Source: Parvularia atlantis (lineage: Eukaryota; Opisthokonta; Rotosphaerida). Taken from it: a stretch of DNA of 43,541 nucleotides. Where the stretch lies: NCBI GenBank assembly GCA_943704415.1, contig CALSCO010001471.1, positions 1-43,541 of the forward strand, given 5' to 3'. The notes beneath the pieces are model-generated. The model did no database searches and was not told where the DNA came from. It worked only from the letters and a program-made list of their open reading frames with translations. Position numbers and translations under genes: made by a program. Positions within the stretch are counted from its first letter, which is position 1; every line of letters starts with the position of its first letter. Positions 1-11,846 of this stretch are shown piece after piece.

Positions 1-390
1 CCTTGAGCAGGCAGACCGTGGTCGAGTCGCCGTCCTCGCCGTCGTCGTCAAACGCGCTGAGCGAGCGAACTCGAGGCTGTCGTCGACGAGCGCGATCGCG
101 TGCTTGCTGTTGAGGCCGAAGACCTTCGTGCGAACGCCCTTCTTTCAAGTCTCGAGCGGGCAGAGCAGAACAGGCAGATCGGCGCTTGCCAGGGCGAGTG
201 TGCGAGACAGCGCAGAAAATTTTCGGCTGCGTCGCGCGGGCGTACATCTACGGCAACGACGTGTGCTTTGCGCGCTGCGTTGGCTCCCGCCCGTGTGTTT
301 GTCTCGCAGCTGCAGCCACGGTGCCTGCACATCATCACCGCGCTCCACCTTGGCACTTCACCGCACCACACCGCTCCAGACAGACTGCAG
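1..390. other. Window edge, no assignable gene
   Basis: No gene can be supported here. On the minus strand around 75-130 a short stretch reads [19 protein letters not shown], and nearer the edge another frame reads SAFDDDGEDGDSTTVCLLK; both look protein-like, but they lie in different frames and no clean splice pair joins them. They could be the end of a neighbouring minus-strand gene cut by the window edge. The rest is the presumed 5' flank of the protease gene that starts at 391. Confidence 0.25.
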
Positions 391-625
391 ATGCGCAAGC
401 AGACGGCGAGCGCGCTGCGCCGCGTGGCGACGGCCGCGACTGGCGCCTCGCGCCCGGGCACGCCACCCACGCCGGGCCTGCTGGCCGCCGAGCGCTCGGA
501 GGACGTGCTCGTGCACACGGCTGCGCGGGACGAGGGCGCGGCGGGCGACGGCGCCGACGACGCGATGGGCAGCGGCAACGTTGTCGTGCTGCCTGCGCCG
601 TCAGCGGCCGTCGCGGCCGTCGCGG

Positions 626-661
<36 letters not shown>

Positions 662-3600
662 GCGGCGGCGGCGTTGATGGATGGGAGGCGACGCTGCGCA
701 CGGCCGCGCAGGCCGTCGTCGCGCTGCGCGTCAACCTCGTGCGCTCGTTCGACACCGAGCGCGCCACGTTCTCGCAGGCCACGGGCTTCATCGTCGACCT
801 CGCGCGCGGCCTCATCCTCTCGAACCGGTGCGCCACGCCGCTCACCACCGTGCCGCGGCCCGTGACCCTCGCACGCGCGCGCCCCACACAAGGCACGTCA
901 TTACGCCCGGGCCCATCACGGCAGAGGCCGTCCTCAACAACGTGCGTGCGTGCGCCTCGTGCGCCCGACCCGACCTCTGATCGCGCGCGCATACAGCACG
1001 AGGAGGTGTCGGTCTGGCCCATCTACCGCGACCCTGTGCACGACTTTGGGTGGCGTGCGGCGCCCTTCCGCTGGTGCCCGGCACTGCTCATGCTCGGCAT
1101 CGCGCACAGCTTCTTCCAGTTTGACGTGAGCAAGGTGCGCTACAGCAAGCTCACCGAGATCCCGCTCGCGCCGCACCTCGCGCGCGTGGGCATGGACGTG
1201 CGCGTGATGGGCAACGACTCGGCCGAGAAGCTCTCGATCCTCGCCGGCACACTCGCGCGCATCGACCGCCCCTCGCCGTTCTACGGTGCGCAGCGGGGCG
1301 CGCGCATGACCCGCCGCTGAGCGCGGGCGCAGGCGTCGGCAAGTACAACGACTTCAACAGCTTCTACTACCAGGCCGCCTCGGGCACGTCGGGCGGCTCG
1401 TCTGGCAGCCCCGTGCTGGACGTGCACGGCAACGCAATCGCCATGAACGCCGGTGCGCCCTGACGCGGGCCCGGGCGAGACCATTAACCACGCGGGCACA
1501 TGCGCAGGCGGCAAGAAGAAGGCTGCATCGAGCTTCTTCATCCCGCTCGACCGCGTCCTGCGCGCGCTGCGACTCATCCAGGCCAGCGAGGCCGTCACGC
1601 GCGGCTCACTGCAGTGCGTTTTCAAGTGCGTGCTTTCCCCGCCTGCTGGCGAGTGTGCGCACGCTGAGCGCTCGACCACAGGCACGAGCCGTACGACGAG
1701 CTGCGCCGACTCGGCCTGAGCGCACGCACTGAGGAGGCGACGCGCACGGCGATGCCAGACAGCACTGGCATGCTCGTGGTCGATCAGGTCACGCCCGGGG
1801 GGCCGGTCGACCGCCTGCTCGAGCCCGGCGACATTCTCACGCAGCTCAACGGCCAGGTGCGCCGCGCACTTGTCGCACGGGCCTGCGGGCATCGGGTGAC
1901 GCGCTCGCGGGCGCGCAGGACGTGCGCGACTTTGTACAGCTCGAGGACGTGCTCGATGCGTCGGTCGGTGAGACCGTGCGGTGCGCGCATGTGCAGTCCG
2001 CTTGACAGCGCTCACTCGCTCGATGCCGCGCAGCCTCAAGATTGAGCGCGGTGGCCAGCCGATCGAGTGCGCCGTCACAGTCAACGACCTGCACTGCATC
2101 ACGCCGGCGCGCTACGTGACGCTCTCGGCCGCGATCCTGCACGACCTGTCGTACCAGATGGCCTTTAGCTACGCCGTGCCCGTGGTGTGTCCGCTCGGTT
2201 CCGTCGTGTCTGCATTCACACGCGCGCGTAGAGCGGCGTGTACGTCGCGTCGGCTGGATACATGCTCGCAATGGCCGGCATCCAGCGCAACTCGATCATT
2301 ACCATGGTCGACAACAGACCGACGCCGACACTGGACGCCTTCATCGCGTGCGCAAGCGCTGGCGGGGCGTGCACTCGTGACTGACGCCGGTTGCAGCGTC
2401 GTGAGCGATCTCGAGGACAACGTGCGCGTGCCCGTGCGCTTCATCTCGCTCGCGGACCTGCACCGCGAGCGCGTGGCCGTGGTGCAGGTGCGCTGCGATG
2501 CGCTGCGTGCTGCACATCTTGCTGACGTCCGTCCCCAGCTCGACCGGCACTGGCACCCGTTCGCCCTGTACGAGCGCGACGATCGCACGGGCCTGTGGAA
2601 CGGGCACACGTACCCGCCGGCCAAAGCGTATCACTCGCCGCCGCCTGCGACTGTCGCGCTGCAGGTGTGTGCGTGCGCGTCAACAGTGCGTTTGGCTTAC
2701 GCGCAGCATTGCACAGGTGCCCGAGAACTTCCACCCGGCCGCGAGCAAGGTGCTCCCGAGCATCGTGCTGGTCGAGTCGCACGTACCGTTCCTGATCGAC
2801 GGTGTGCACGGGTCGCACTTTGCCGGCTGCGGCGTGGTTGTGGACGCCGAGCGCGGCCTCGTTATCGTCGACTCCAACACGGGTGCGCGCTGAGACGCGT
2901 GCGGAAGGCAGTGCGGCTCACCGCGCCGCACGCCCGCCAGTGCCCGTGTCGCCGTCGGACGTGCAGATCACCGTCGCGGCGTCGCTCGTCGTCTCTGCGC
3001 GCGTCGGTGCGCCGCTGCCGCTTGCACCGCAAAACACGCCCGGCTGACGCGCCCGCGCAGTCTTCCACCACCCGACGCAGAACTTCACCGTGATCGCGTA
3101 CGACCCCAAGCTCGTCGGCGACACGCCCCTGCGCTCGGCCGAGCTGTCGACGCAGCGCGTGGCACAAGGCGGTGCGTGCTGCGCACGATGCGCGCCTCGT
3201 CGCTGCTGACGTGTACGGACGATCAGAGCCCGTGGTGCTTGTGGGCCTGTCCAAGTCGCAGCAGCCCGTCGCGCGTGCGACGTTTGTCACGACCGTGCGC
3301 GAGATGATCCTGCGCGAGTGCAACCCGCCGCGGTGCGCGGATGTGGCACCACTGCGCCGCAGTTCAGCTGACGTGCGACCAGGTACCGCGCGACCAACAC
3401 GGACGCGATCGAGATCGACCACCCGCTGGCGTGCCAGGGCGGTGTGCTCGTGCACCCCGATACGGGCGTGGTGCGGGCGCTGTGGGCGAGCTACTCGTAC
3501 CAGGTGAGCTGCCGCGTGTGCTGCGTGCCGCAGCTGGACGTCGCCGTGCGCAGGAAAACGAGGGCGAGGACACGTCGTGCTGGTGCGGGATGGACATCGG

Positions 3601-4616
3601 CACAGTGCTGCCGCTGCTCGAGCCGCTGCGGCAAGGTCGCTCGCCCGCGTTGCGCTCGATGGAGATTGAGTGCGGGCCGCTGCCGCTCGTGACTGCGCGA
3701 AAGTGCGTCACGAGGCGCGTTCCTCGCGCGCGCGCCGCTGGTCTGACGCCGCCGCAGCATGGGCGTGACGGACGACTGGATCCGCCGGCTCGAGAAGGCT
3801 CAGCCGCACCGGCGCAGCGTGCTGTCCGTGCGGCGCCTCGTGGCTGGCACGCCAGCTGCGGCCGTGCTGCGCGAGGGCGACGTGATCCTCACGGCGAACG
3901 AGCAGCTGGTGACGACCTACCGCGACCTCGACTGCGACCTGTACGCGGACGTCGTGCGCCTGGTGCGTCTGGTGTGCGCTTCGTGCCCCTCTCAGGTGAG
4001 GCCTTGTGCACAGCGCGTCGTGCGCGACGGCCAGGCACTCGAGGTTGACGTGGCCACGACGCCGCTCGACTCGCGCAGCACGGACCGCATCGTCGGGTGG
4101 GCCGGCGTGATCCTGCAGCGGCCGCACCGCGCCGCGCTGCAGCAGCGCCGCGACGTGCCCAGCCTTGTCTACAGCTCGTACTGGTATAACGGCTCGCCGG
4201 CGCACATGTGCGTGCTCGGGCTGCCTGGCCGCGCGCTCGCACTGACCCGCACGCTCGCCGCAGGTACAATCTCCGCGCGACCGTGTGGATCGTCGAGGTC
4301 AACGGGCAGCCCGTGCTGGACCTGGAGCGGTGCGCGGCCGTGCGGAAGCTGCAGGTGCTCCGCAGGCCTCATTGGCGGCGCCCCGCAGGTTTCTCGACGT
4401 GATCCAGCGCTGCGACGACGCGAGCTACATCCGCCTCAAGACAATGGACTTTTCCAACCGGCCCAAGTGCGCGCGCGCGCGCTCTAGCTTGGTTGGTCGC
4501 TGCTCACGCGGCTGTGCAGGATGCTCACGATCAAGCCTAACCGGCACTACTGGCCGGCCTGGGAGCTCCGCGCCGACGCGGACCACCCTGCTGGCTGGCG
4601 CTTGTTCTCATTGTAA
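391..4616 (+). CDS. NMA111: HtrA-family serine protease, NMA111/DEG7 type
   Basis: Large double-protease HtrA relative of the Nma111 (yeast) / DEG7 (plant) family; in fungi a nuclear protease linked to apoptosis. Spliced model of 23 exons: 391-827, 893-941, 997-1049, 1110-1285, 1333-1452, 1508-1625, 1682-1856, 1919-1980, 2034-2184, 2232-2347, 2397-2487, 2539-2663, 2716-2882, 2941-3006, 3061-3171, 3227-3332, 3383-3503, 3554-3702, 3758-3962, 4014-4207, 4264-4329, 4389-4466, 4520-4616, giving 1010 aa, the usual family length. The catalytic triad is visible: His in SNRHVITPG (split by intron 1), Asp in YRDPVHDFG, Ser in [13 protein letters not shown]-like segments follow ([36 protein letters not shown]), and the end is [18 protein letters not shown], as in Nma111. 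The 51-nt intron at 3963-4013 is in frame, so it could be retained. N-terminus carries a polyserine run; ATG 391 is the first in-frame Met in good context. Confidence 0.93.
628..660 (+). repeat. (AGC)n microsatellite, polyserine
   Basis: Run of about 11 AGC triplets followed by GGC triplets inside exon 1 of the protease gene. It encodes Ser then Gly just before the catalytic domain. Confidence 0.95.
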
Positions 4617-4743
4617 CTTTGCGGACTGTGGTTGACGGGTGCCCGTGCGGGCTGCTGTTGAGATGGCACAGATGAGCCTGACTCGGAGTATGCCGAGCCT
4701 TACTAGCTCAGGCTAGCGATCAGCCAGCCATCTATGCGGCCAG

Positions 4744-4882
4744 CCAGCAACTCAAGCCAGCAACTCAAGCCAGTCATCTGCCAGTGCGTGGCAAGCCAGC
4801 AACTCAAGCCAGTCATCTGCCAGTGCGTGGCAAGCCAGCAACTCAAGCCAGCAACTCAAACCAGCAACTCAAAGCACTCACC
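4744..4882. repeat. 13-bp / 39-bp nested tandem repeat
   Basis: The 13-mer ccagcaactcaag recurs, alone in pairs and with a 26-bp spacer ccagtcatctgccagtgcgt-ggcaag, making a 39-bp higher-order unit repeated about twice, with degenerate copies at the 3' end. It fills most of the 335-bp gap (4617-4951) between the protease stop and the cyclophilin ATG; nothing else was seen in that gap. Confidence 0.9.
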
Positions 4883-4951
4883 CCCTTCCAGAAGATTCGA
4901 CGGACCGGCCACGTGGTCGTCCTCGCCACTCGAGCAGCACTCGGCCCGAAG

Positions 4952-6522
4952 ATGAGCGACGCCGAGCTCAAGCTCAACCCGGCGCACCCGTTCTGCTTCT
5001 TCGACGTCGACATCGACGGCACGCGCAGTGCGTGGTCGTGCCGCCGTGCGCTGCGCCGCTGCAACGCTGACACACGGTGCAGTCGGGCGGGTCATCTTCG
5101 AGCTGTTTGCCGAAGAAGTGCCGCGAACAGCCGAGAACTTCCGCGCGCTATGCACCGGTGTGCGGCGCGTGCGCCGTTGCCGTGCACCGTCGTGCTGAGC
5201 AGCCGCGCAGGGGAGAAGGGCCTGAGCAAGAAGACCAACGTGCGCCTGCACTACAAGGGCTCGTCGTTCCACCGCGTCGTCAAGGACTTCATGATCCAGG
5301 GCGGCGACTTCACCAAGCGCAACGGCACCGGCGGCGAGTCGGTCTACGGCGGCACCTTTGACGGTGCGCGCGCTCGTCGACATCGCTCGCCGCCGATCGC
5401 TCAATGGAGACGCAGACGAGAGCCTCACGCGCACGCACGACGTGCCCGGCCTGCTGTCGATGGCCAACCGCGGGCCCAACACGAACGGGTCGCAGTTCTT
5501 CATGTGCGCCGCTGCTCCGGCCGCGCACCGATCGCATCGACTGACGCGCGCCCGATGTGGCGCACAGCACGACCCGCGCCGCGCCACACCTCAACGGGCG
5601 GCACGTCATCTTCGGGCGCGTGGTCGACGGGCTCAAGATCGTGCGCACGATCGAGTCGCTCAAGACTGACAGCAACGACAAGCGTGCGTGCAGCCTTGAC
5701 CGTGTGGCGTGGCCTTGGCCAACGACAACGCACGCGCGCGCGCGCAGCCTTCGCCAACGTCATTATCGCGCACTGCGGCGAACTCGAGCTCAAGCTGCCC
5801 GAGACCGTCAAGGCCGTCAAGCTCACGGGCTCCGACACCGAGAACGCCGCGGCCGCGCCCAAGAAGGCCAAGAAGGAGAAGAAGGACAAGAAGGACAAGA
5901 AGAAGGACAAGAAGCGCAAGAAGCAGGCCGACAGCAACGAGGTGTGCACGCATGCACCACCGCACCGCATCGCACGCTCACTCGGCGCATTTACCAGGAC
6001 GACTCAGATGAGGAGAAGGAGGACAACGGCGACAGGGGCGAGCGCACGAAGGAGCACAAGGACAGCGCCGCACCCGAGCCGAGCAAACCGGCGCCCGCGC
6101 CCGCACCCGCACCCGCACCCGCACCCGCACCCGCACCCGCACACGCATCCGCTGCAACCATACCCGCAGCCGCTGCGCCCGCACGGCCCGGCGAGAACGA
6201 CGACGACCGGCAGGAACGGCGCAGCGTCGACCGGGATCGGGATGACCGGCGCGACCGGGATCGGGATGACCGGCGCGACCGGGATCGGGATGACCGGCGC
6301 GACCGGGATCGGGATGACCGGCGCGACAACGACCGGTACCGCGACGACCATCGCGGCCGCGACTACGACCGGTACCGCGACCACCATCGCGGCCGCGCCG
6401 ACTACCGCGACCGCGACCACGATGCGCCCCGCCGCGAGCGCTCGCCCAGCCCTGGCTCGACCGTGCGGCGCGTCTACCGTGGGCGCGGCACGATGCGGTA
6501 CCGGACGCCGCCGCGCGTGTGA
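4952..6522 (+). CDS. Cyclophilin peptidyl-prolyl isomerase with charged/RD tail
   Basis: Peptidyl-prolyl cis-trans isomerase of the nuclear SR-cyclophilin (PPIG/CypG-like) kind. Exons 4952-5027, 5083-5157, 5211-5363, 5416-5503, 5568-5683, 5748-5941, 5998-6522; 408 aa. Residues ~8-175 are a cyclophilin domain: [40 protein letters not shown] (catalytic Arg and FMxQGGD), [31 protein letters not shown]. Then a Lys/Asp run ([12 protein letters not shown]), an Ala-Pro repeat and an Arg/Asp-rich C-terminus with four copies of RDRDDRRD, ending in GTMRYRTPP. Such tails in nuclear cyclophilins bind splicing factors or the RNA polymerase II CTD, which is inferred here. Starts 2 bases after an A-rich context at ATG 4952; next gene begins 79 bp downstream. 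Confidence 0.93.
6228..6325 (+). repeat. 24-bp coding tandem repeat (RDRDDRRD)
   Basis: About four near-identical 24-bp units gaccgggatcgggatgaccg-gcgc in the last exon of the cyclophilin gene. A separate (GCACCC)n run at about 6094-6140 encodes the Ala-Pro repeat. Confidence 0.9.
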
Positions 6523-6601
6523 GAGACCCGCTGTGTGACGTTTGCCATTGGACGCGCACTTTGCGTGCACAGCGCGTGAGAGCCGCCGCACTCGACCAGC
6601 C

Positions 6602-9600
6602 ATGAGCGCGACCGTGTGCGACCGCTGCGCCAAGCTCGTGACGGGCGACGTGATCCGGTGCGGTGCGGGCGGCGACGGGCCGCGACGCCGCGTCTCACGT
6701 GTGTCGCGTGCGCGTTTCGTCGGCGCGGCGTCGCGCGGCGGCGGCAGCTCCAAGACGAAGGCGTACCACAAGGAGTGCATGAGCTGCACCGCGTGCCAGA
6801 AGAACCTCGTGCTCGAGGGCCAGTACTTTGAGGACGCGGGTCAGCCGTACTGCGAGTGCGCGTGCGGGTGCGCGTGTGCGGTGCTGCAGCGCGCTGAGAC
6901 CGTGCAAACGGAAGGCTCGACTACTGCAAGCTGCACGGCCTCGTCTGCCCGGGCTGCGGCGGCACGCTCACGGGCGCGTACATGAGCGCGCTGGGCAAGG
7001 TGCGCCCGCCGCCCTCTGCCGTGGTGCCGTGCTGAGTGAGCTGCCGTGCCGCGCACGCAGAACTGGCACCCGGTGCGCGTCAACTTGAACGACAGACGTA
7101 AACAGCGAGAGACGCGATGGGCTGACGGGCGCCGCAGGAGCACTTCGCCTGCGCCGCGTGCCGCACGCCGCTCGTCGGGCAGCAGTACTACCAGCACGAC
7201 AACCAGCCGTTCTGCCAGAAGGACTACCTTGAGCGCTTCGTCGACAAATGCGCGGTCTGCGCCGAGCCGATCCTCGGTGCGCGCAGTCGATGCGCACGTC
7301 GGCCAACCGACTGACGACGACCGCGCACAGGCATGTACACGGTCATTAAGGGCAGCACCGACAAGTTCCACGAGCACTGCTACCGCGACCGCCAGGAGCG
7401 CAGCCGTGTGCGTCGCGCCCCGATGAGCGATCACTCGCCGCTCACGCAGGTCGCAGAACGAGCCGCCGCCGGCCATCAAGGCCAAGGCCGCGACGCAGCC
7501 AGCCGGCGTCGCCAAGCCGCCGCCGTCGGCCGCCGCCGGCATCCCGCCGCTGACCCGCCCGGGCTGGAGCACGTCGCGTGCGTCGGTCTTCCGCTCACTA
7601 CTGTCATCGCTCAAGTTCTGATCGACGTCACGGTGCGCGTCGCAGCCACGAAGGACAGCAAGGCCACGACCGCCACCGCCGCCTCGAACAGTGCGTCGTC
7701 GTGCCCGCTGCTGCTGCTGGTCGTCCATGCTGATCCGACGCCGCAGACAAGTCGACGCTCAGCTCGGCCCGGCCCTCGTCGTACATCTCAGCGACGTCAA
7801 ACTCGGCGCCGGTCGATCCAGCGCTCGCGGCCGCGGTCGACGGTATCTTTGCCGAGACCTTTGGCGCGACCGGCGCACCGGCCGCCACCAAGCCCGCTGC
7901 CGCACCTGCGCCCATCCCTGCACGCACGACCCCTCCCGCGCCTGCACCGGCGCCTGCGCCTGTGTCCGCGCCCGCGTCCGCCTCCAAGCCGGCTGCCGAT
8001 GGCGAGCTGGCCGCGGCGCGCGAGCAGATCAAGTCACTGCAGGAGCACGTGCGCCGCCTCGAGAGCGCCGGGCCGCGTGCGTGGTCGACCTGTGTCCCTT
8101 CGCCGCTGTCTCACCCATGCGCAGCGCCCGAGCTGCACGCCGCCCTCGACGAGATCCGCGTGCTCAACGAGCGCGAGCGGCGCACCGAGGCCGAGCTCGG
8201 TGCCGCGCAGCTGCGCATCGCCTCGCTGGAGGGCAACGCGCAGAGCCTCGAGACGCAGCTGGTCGAGCTGCGCCGGCGCGAGCAGCTGCTCAAGCGCGAC
8301 AACGACGATCTCGCCGCGCGCGTCAAGTCGATGGTGCCTCACTCGCTTGCTGCCTTTCCTGGGCTGAGGTTCTGTGCAGCAGGATGCGACCGGCTCGGAC
8401 ACGTCCAAGCTGCGCAGCGACCTGGTCGCGAGCGAGGGCCTCGTCGCGTCGCTCAAGGGCCAGCTGGCCGCAGCGCAGAAGGACGTGGAGGCCGCACACG
8501 CAGCGACAGCGACGCGTGCGCTCCGCTGCTCCGCGCACAGAGCCAGTCTGATGGCCGCACGCAGAGGCCAAGCAGCACCAGACAGCGCTGGCCGCGAAGG
8601 ACAAGGAGCTCGGCGAGGCCAAGGTCAAGCTGGCGGCGGCCGAGGAGGGCGTATTTGCGGCGCAGCAGACGGTCGCGACGCTCAAGAAGGAGATCGATCT
8701 GCTCAAGGTCAACGAGCAGAAGGGTCCGTGCGACGCCGCCCTGCCATGCCGTCGTGCTCAACGCCAGCCCGCCAGCCGTCACCGGTGCGGCGAGCTCGAC
8801 CGCATCGCTCGAGAAGGAGACGATCGAGCTCAAGGCGTCGCTCGCCGACAAGGACCGTCTGGCGCAGAAGGTTACGCCCTACTTGCAGCTGCGCATGCGC
8901 CTGACGTGCGCGCACACAGCTCACGACGCAGCTCGACACCGCCAAGAGCGACGCCGCCAAGACGCAGAGCGCGCTCGACGCGGCCAACAAGTGCGCTGCG
9001 CTGCGTCTTGCGGTGATGGTGACGCTCACCGCTGCGAGCGCACAGAGAGTTGCAGGCCGCCCGTGACGCGCGCATCAAGCTCGAGGGTGACGTCCGTGCG
9101 CTCGAGAAACATGCGCCCGTGGCCGAGCAGCTCGGGCTGCAAGTGCAGGCCGCGCAGTCCGCCCTAACCGACACACAGAAGGACCTCGAGCGCGAGCGTG
9201 CGCGCGTCAAAGAGCTGCAGGCCTCGTGCGCGCCTCGCTCGGTTGCTGCTGCTACGTCGGCCGCCTGACAGACTCGCGCAGGCTTGCGAGCGTCCAGGAC
9301 CGCCTCGCGAAGGCCGACAACGCCAAGCCCGCGGCCGACCCGCGCGTGGCCGACCTCGAGGCCCTCGTCGCGTCGCTCACGCGCAAGCTCGCCGACGCGA
9401 ACGCCGAGACGTCAGCGCTGCAGGCGCGTCTGGACGCGACGCAGTCGACCGACGCGATGTTCTTCCCGATGGCCGTTGCCACTGCGGGCGGGGCGCCGCC
9501 ACCACCGCCGCCACCCCCTCCGCCGCCCGCGCCGATGCCGGCCTCGCCGCTGTCGCCTGGTGACGGCGACCGCTCGGGCCTGATGGCCGAGATCCTCGCC

Positions 9601-9851
9601 GGCCGGCAGCTCAAGAAGGTCACGATGACGGTGCCGGAGGGCGGCGACGGCGGTGCAGCGGGGAGTGCGGCGGGCGGTGCGGCCGGCAAGATGCGCGGCG
9701 TGGCGGTGCCGCTCAACCCGATGGCGGGCATGGTGCGCGCGTCGTCGTGCGCCGTGCGCATCGCTGCCGTTCCTGACGCGTAACGTACCGGCAGCTGGCC
9801 GACATGAAGAGCAACAAGCTGTTCATGAACGCCAAGCGGCCGATCGCGTGA
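6602..9851 (+). CDS. LIM / coiled-coil / polyproline / WH2 protein
   Basis: Probable actin-cytoskeleton regulator. 17 exons: 6602-6657, 6748-6855, 6915-6999, 7061-7072, 7138-7276, 7331-7407, 7457-7577, 7646-7690, 7747-8076, 8125-8333, 8380-8515, 8565-8727, 8768-8870, 8920-8990, 9046-9225, 9282-9732, 9795-9851; 780 aa. LIM1 at ~6-55 (CDRC, HKECMSCTAC), LIM2 at ~65-120 (CPGC, NWHPEHFACAAC, QPFCQKDY), then a half LIM (KCAVC, FHEHCYR) without the second zinc module. An Ala/Pro-rich linker is followed by a long coiled coil (~305-640), a run of 11 prolines (~687-700) and a clean WH2 motif LMAEILAGRQLKKV (~711-724) that in other proteins binds G-actin. Exon 4 is a 12-nt micro-exon coding NWHP, which supplies a LIM2 zinc-ligand region. 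If the 68-nt intron at 7578-7645 were retained, the product would stop after SLLSSLKF as a short LIM protein. Confidence 0.85.
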
Positions 9852-9906
9852 GCATAGGCGTGAGGAGCGCATGCCAGGGGCGAGCAACCCAGCACAGCAC
9901 ATGCAC

Positions 9907-11758
9907 TCACGCAACAGCGGTCGGGAGCAGCCGCGCAAACAGCTTGGTGTCGATCTGGTCGACGACCTGCGCGCGGAACACGAGGCGCGCGTCCAGGAAG
10001 AATCCCAGGCTGACGTCGCAGTGCACATGCTCGTCGGCCGCGCCGAGCTCGTTGCGGCGCGACACGACCTGCCACTCGATCAGGCCCGCGTCCAGCAGAT
10101 GGTGCAGCAAGAGCGCCGTCGCTTCCTTGAGCGCAAGGGGAGCGTCGTGCTGCAGCGCGTTGGTCGTCTTGGTGCCCACAGCCGCGGCAGGCTGACCGCG
10201 CTCCTTGAGCGTGCGATGCGTCGACGCCGTGTCGCTGGCCAGCTGCCGCAGCGCGTCGGTCACAGCGCGGTACATCACGTTGTGGCCCGGCTTGGCCAGC
10301 CGCTGTCGCAGGCTCGTCCACGCACTCTGCAGGTGCGCGAGCGCTGCCCGCGCCTCGTCGGTGACGCGCAGCCCGTCTGCCTCGGCGATCAGGCGAGCGA
10401 GCGCGTCGTCGTCGAACGCGTGCGTGACCTGTGCGTCCTCGAGCGCTGCATCCACCGCCGCTTCGGCCACACCGCTGCTGCTCGCCGTGCCGCTCGTACA
10501 CGCGCCGGCGAGCCGCTTGACGAGCGCGCCGAAGCTGCGCTGTACCGGCTGCACGACAGCCGCGACAACGACGGCCCACAGCGGCTCAAGGTCCGTCTGC
10601 CAGCTGACCGCGACGGACGCGACGGCCGCCAGGTCCTGCGCCATCTCCTGCGATGCGGTGTGAGGCGCAGACACGCGTGCACACGTGCATGCAACACGCA
10701 CCTTCTCGGCGGTCTTGATCGCGCCAAGCGACCCGACGCCGTCGCTGGCCGCGGCGGCCTTGATGTTGCGCAGCCGCATGACCGTGCCCTGGCATCGTCG
10801 CGGCCATCAGCAAATCCACATCTTCTGCAGTGGTGCACGCACCGCCCACGCCGACGTCACGAGTTCGTCGAGCGCGTCGTTGGCGGGCGCGGCCGCGGCC
10901 AGTGCGTCGCGCACAACGGCGGCCAGCGTCGCCGTCTCACGTCGCAGGGGCGGGCGCGCGGGCAGCTGATGCGCGGCGCGGACGCGGCGGTGCGCGATGA
11001 CGAACGCGCCCTCGATCTCGCGGTCGACGTGGACGTACTCGGCGGCGGCGCTGGCCGCGGTGAACGCCTGGACCCACTCGGCGCGCTCGTCGTCGTTGTC
11101 CGGGATGAGCGGCCACACCCGCCCGGCGTCGCTGCCCGGCTGCAGGCGGAGGCCGGCCGCCTTGGGCAGTGAGCGCAGCGTGCCCGTGACGCTCGTGCCC
11201 GTGCCGATGTCGGGCGCGTCGAGCACGCGGTAGCCGTCGAGGTCAATTGTGCCCAGCTCCTCCTGCATCGTCTCGTCCGCGTAGTACGTCACCACGCCGT
11301 CCACGCGCAGCACAAACCACCGTCGCTTCCAGCTGCGCACGCGCTGGCCCTGCTTCGTCAGCCACCCGGCCTTGACGACGCCGGGGCCCGTGGGCGCGTC
11401 GGCGGCGGCGCCGAGGCTCTGCAGAAACGCGCGTGAGACGGCGCCGAAACGCGCTGTCGCACGAGCGTTTCGCATGTGAAGCGCACGCACCCGCACGCTG
11501 CCCTGCGTGGCCGACCGCGCCAGCCCCGCAGCCGCGCCCGGCAGCGGCGCCCAGAGCAGGTGGCGCCCGGCCGGCACGTTGCCCCGCTGCGACGCGCGCA
11601 GGCGTTTGAGCACGGCCTCGCGGTACTCGGACAGCAGCTCCTGTGCGCACGTGACGCGGCCTTCCGTCAGCCGAGGCGGCGGGGCAGGCGGCGGCGGGGC
11701 AGGCGGCAGGCCGCGCCTTCTCAAACGCCGCGAGCAGCGCGTCTGGGGTCGTCGCCAT
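9907..11758 (-). CDS. PH-domain protein
   Basis: Exons (minus order) 11758-11717, 11640-11497, 11418-10843, 10788-10702, 10647-9907; 529 aa. After a helical N-terminus (ELLSEYREAVLKRLRASQ) comes a pleckstrin-homology domain: GWLTKQGQRVRSWKRRWFVL, GVVTYYADE, then the hallmark helix Trp in NDDERAEWVQAFTAA. PH domains bind phosphoinositides or proteins at membranes. The remaining ~300 residues are Ala-rich helices with no family I recognise. The first ATG (11758) connects only through a GC-AG intron (11641-11716, AAG|GCGCGG) to the PH frame; the alternative is an unspliced proline-rich frame without an ATG. Tail-to-tail with the LIM gene, 55 bp apart. Confidence 0.8.
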
Positions 11759-11811
11759 CGCCTCCCGTGTGCAATCGGCGCACTCACGGCCGTGACTGCA
11801 CACAAAACACG

Positions 11812-11846
<35 letters not shown>

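Noticed and set aside
75-130. Short minus-strand protein-like stretch [19 protein letters not shown]
   Set aside because: Cannot be joined to a second nearby stretch in another frame by any good intron, and the window edge cuts it.
1281-2102. Minus-strand frames inside the protease gene
   Set aside because: They do not respect the intron pattern and have antisense-type composition.
4784-6538. 584-codon plus-strand frame across the cyclophilin gene
   Set aside because: It mixes exon frames with intron sequence; the spliced model restores a complete cyclophilin domain.
9871-11172. 433-codon plus-strand frame opposite the PH gene
   Set aside because: Arg-rich with no recognisable motif; the minus strand carries the PH domain and conventional splice sites.
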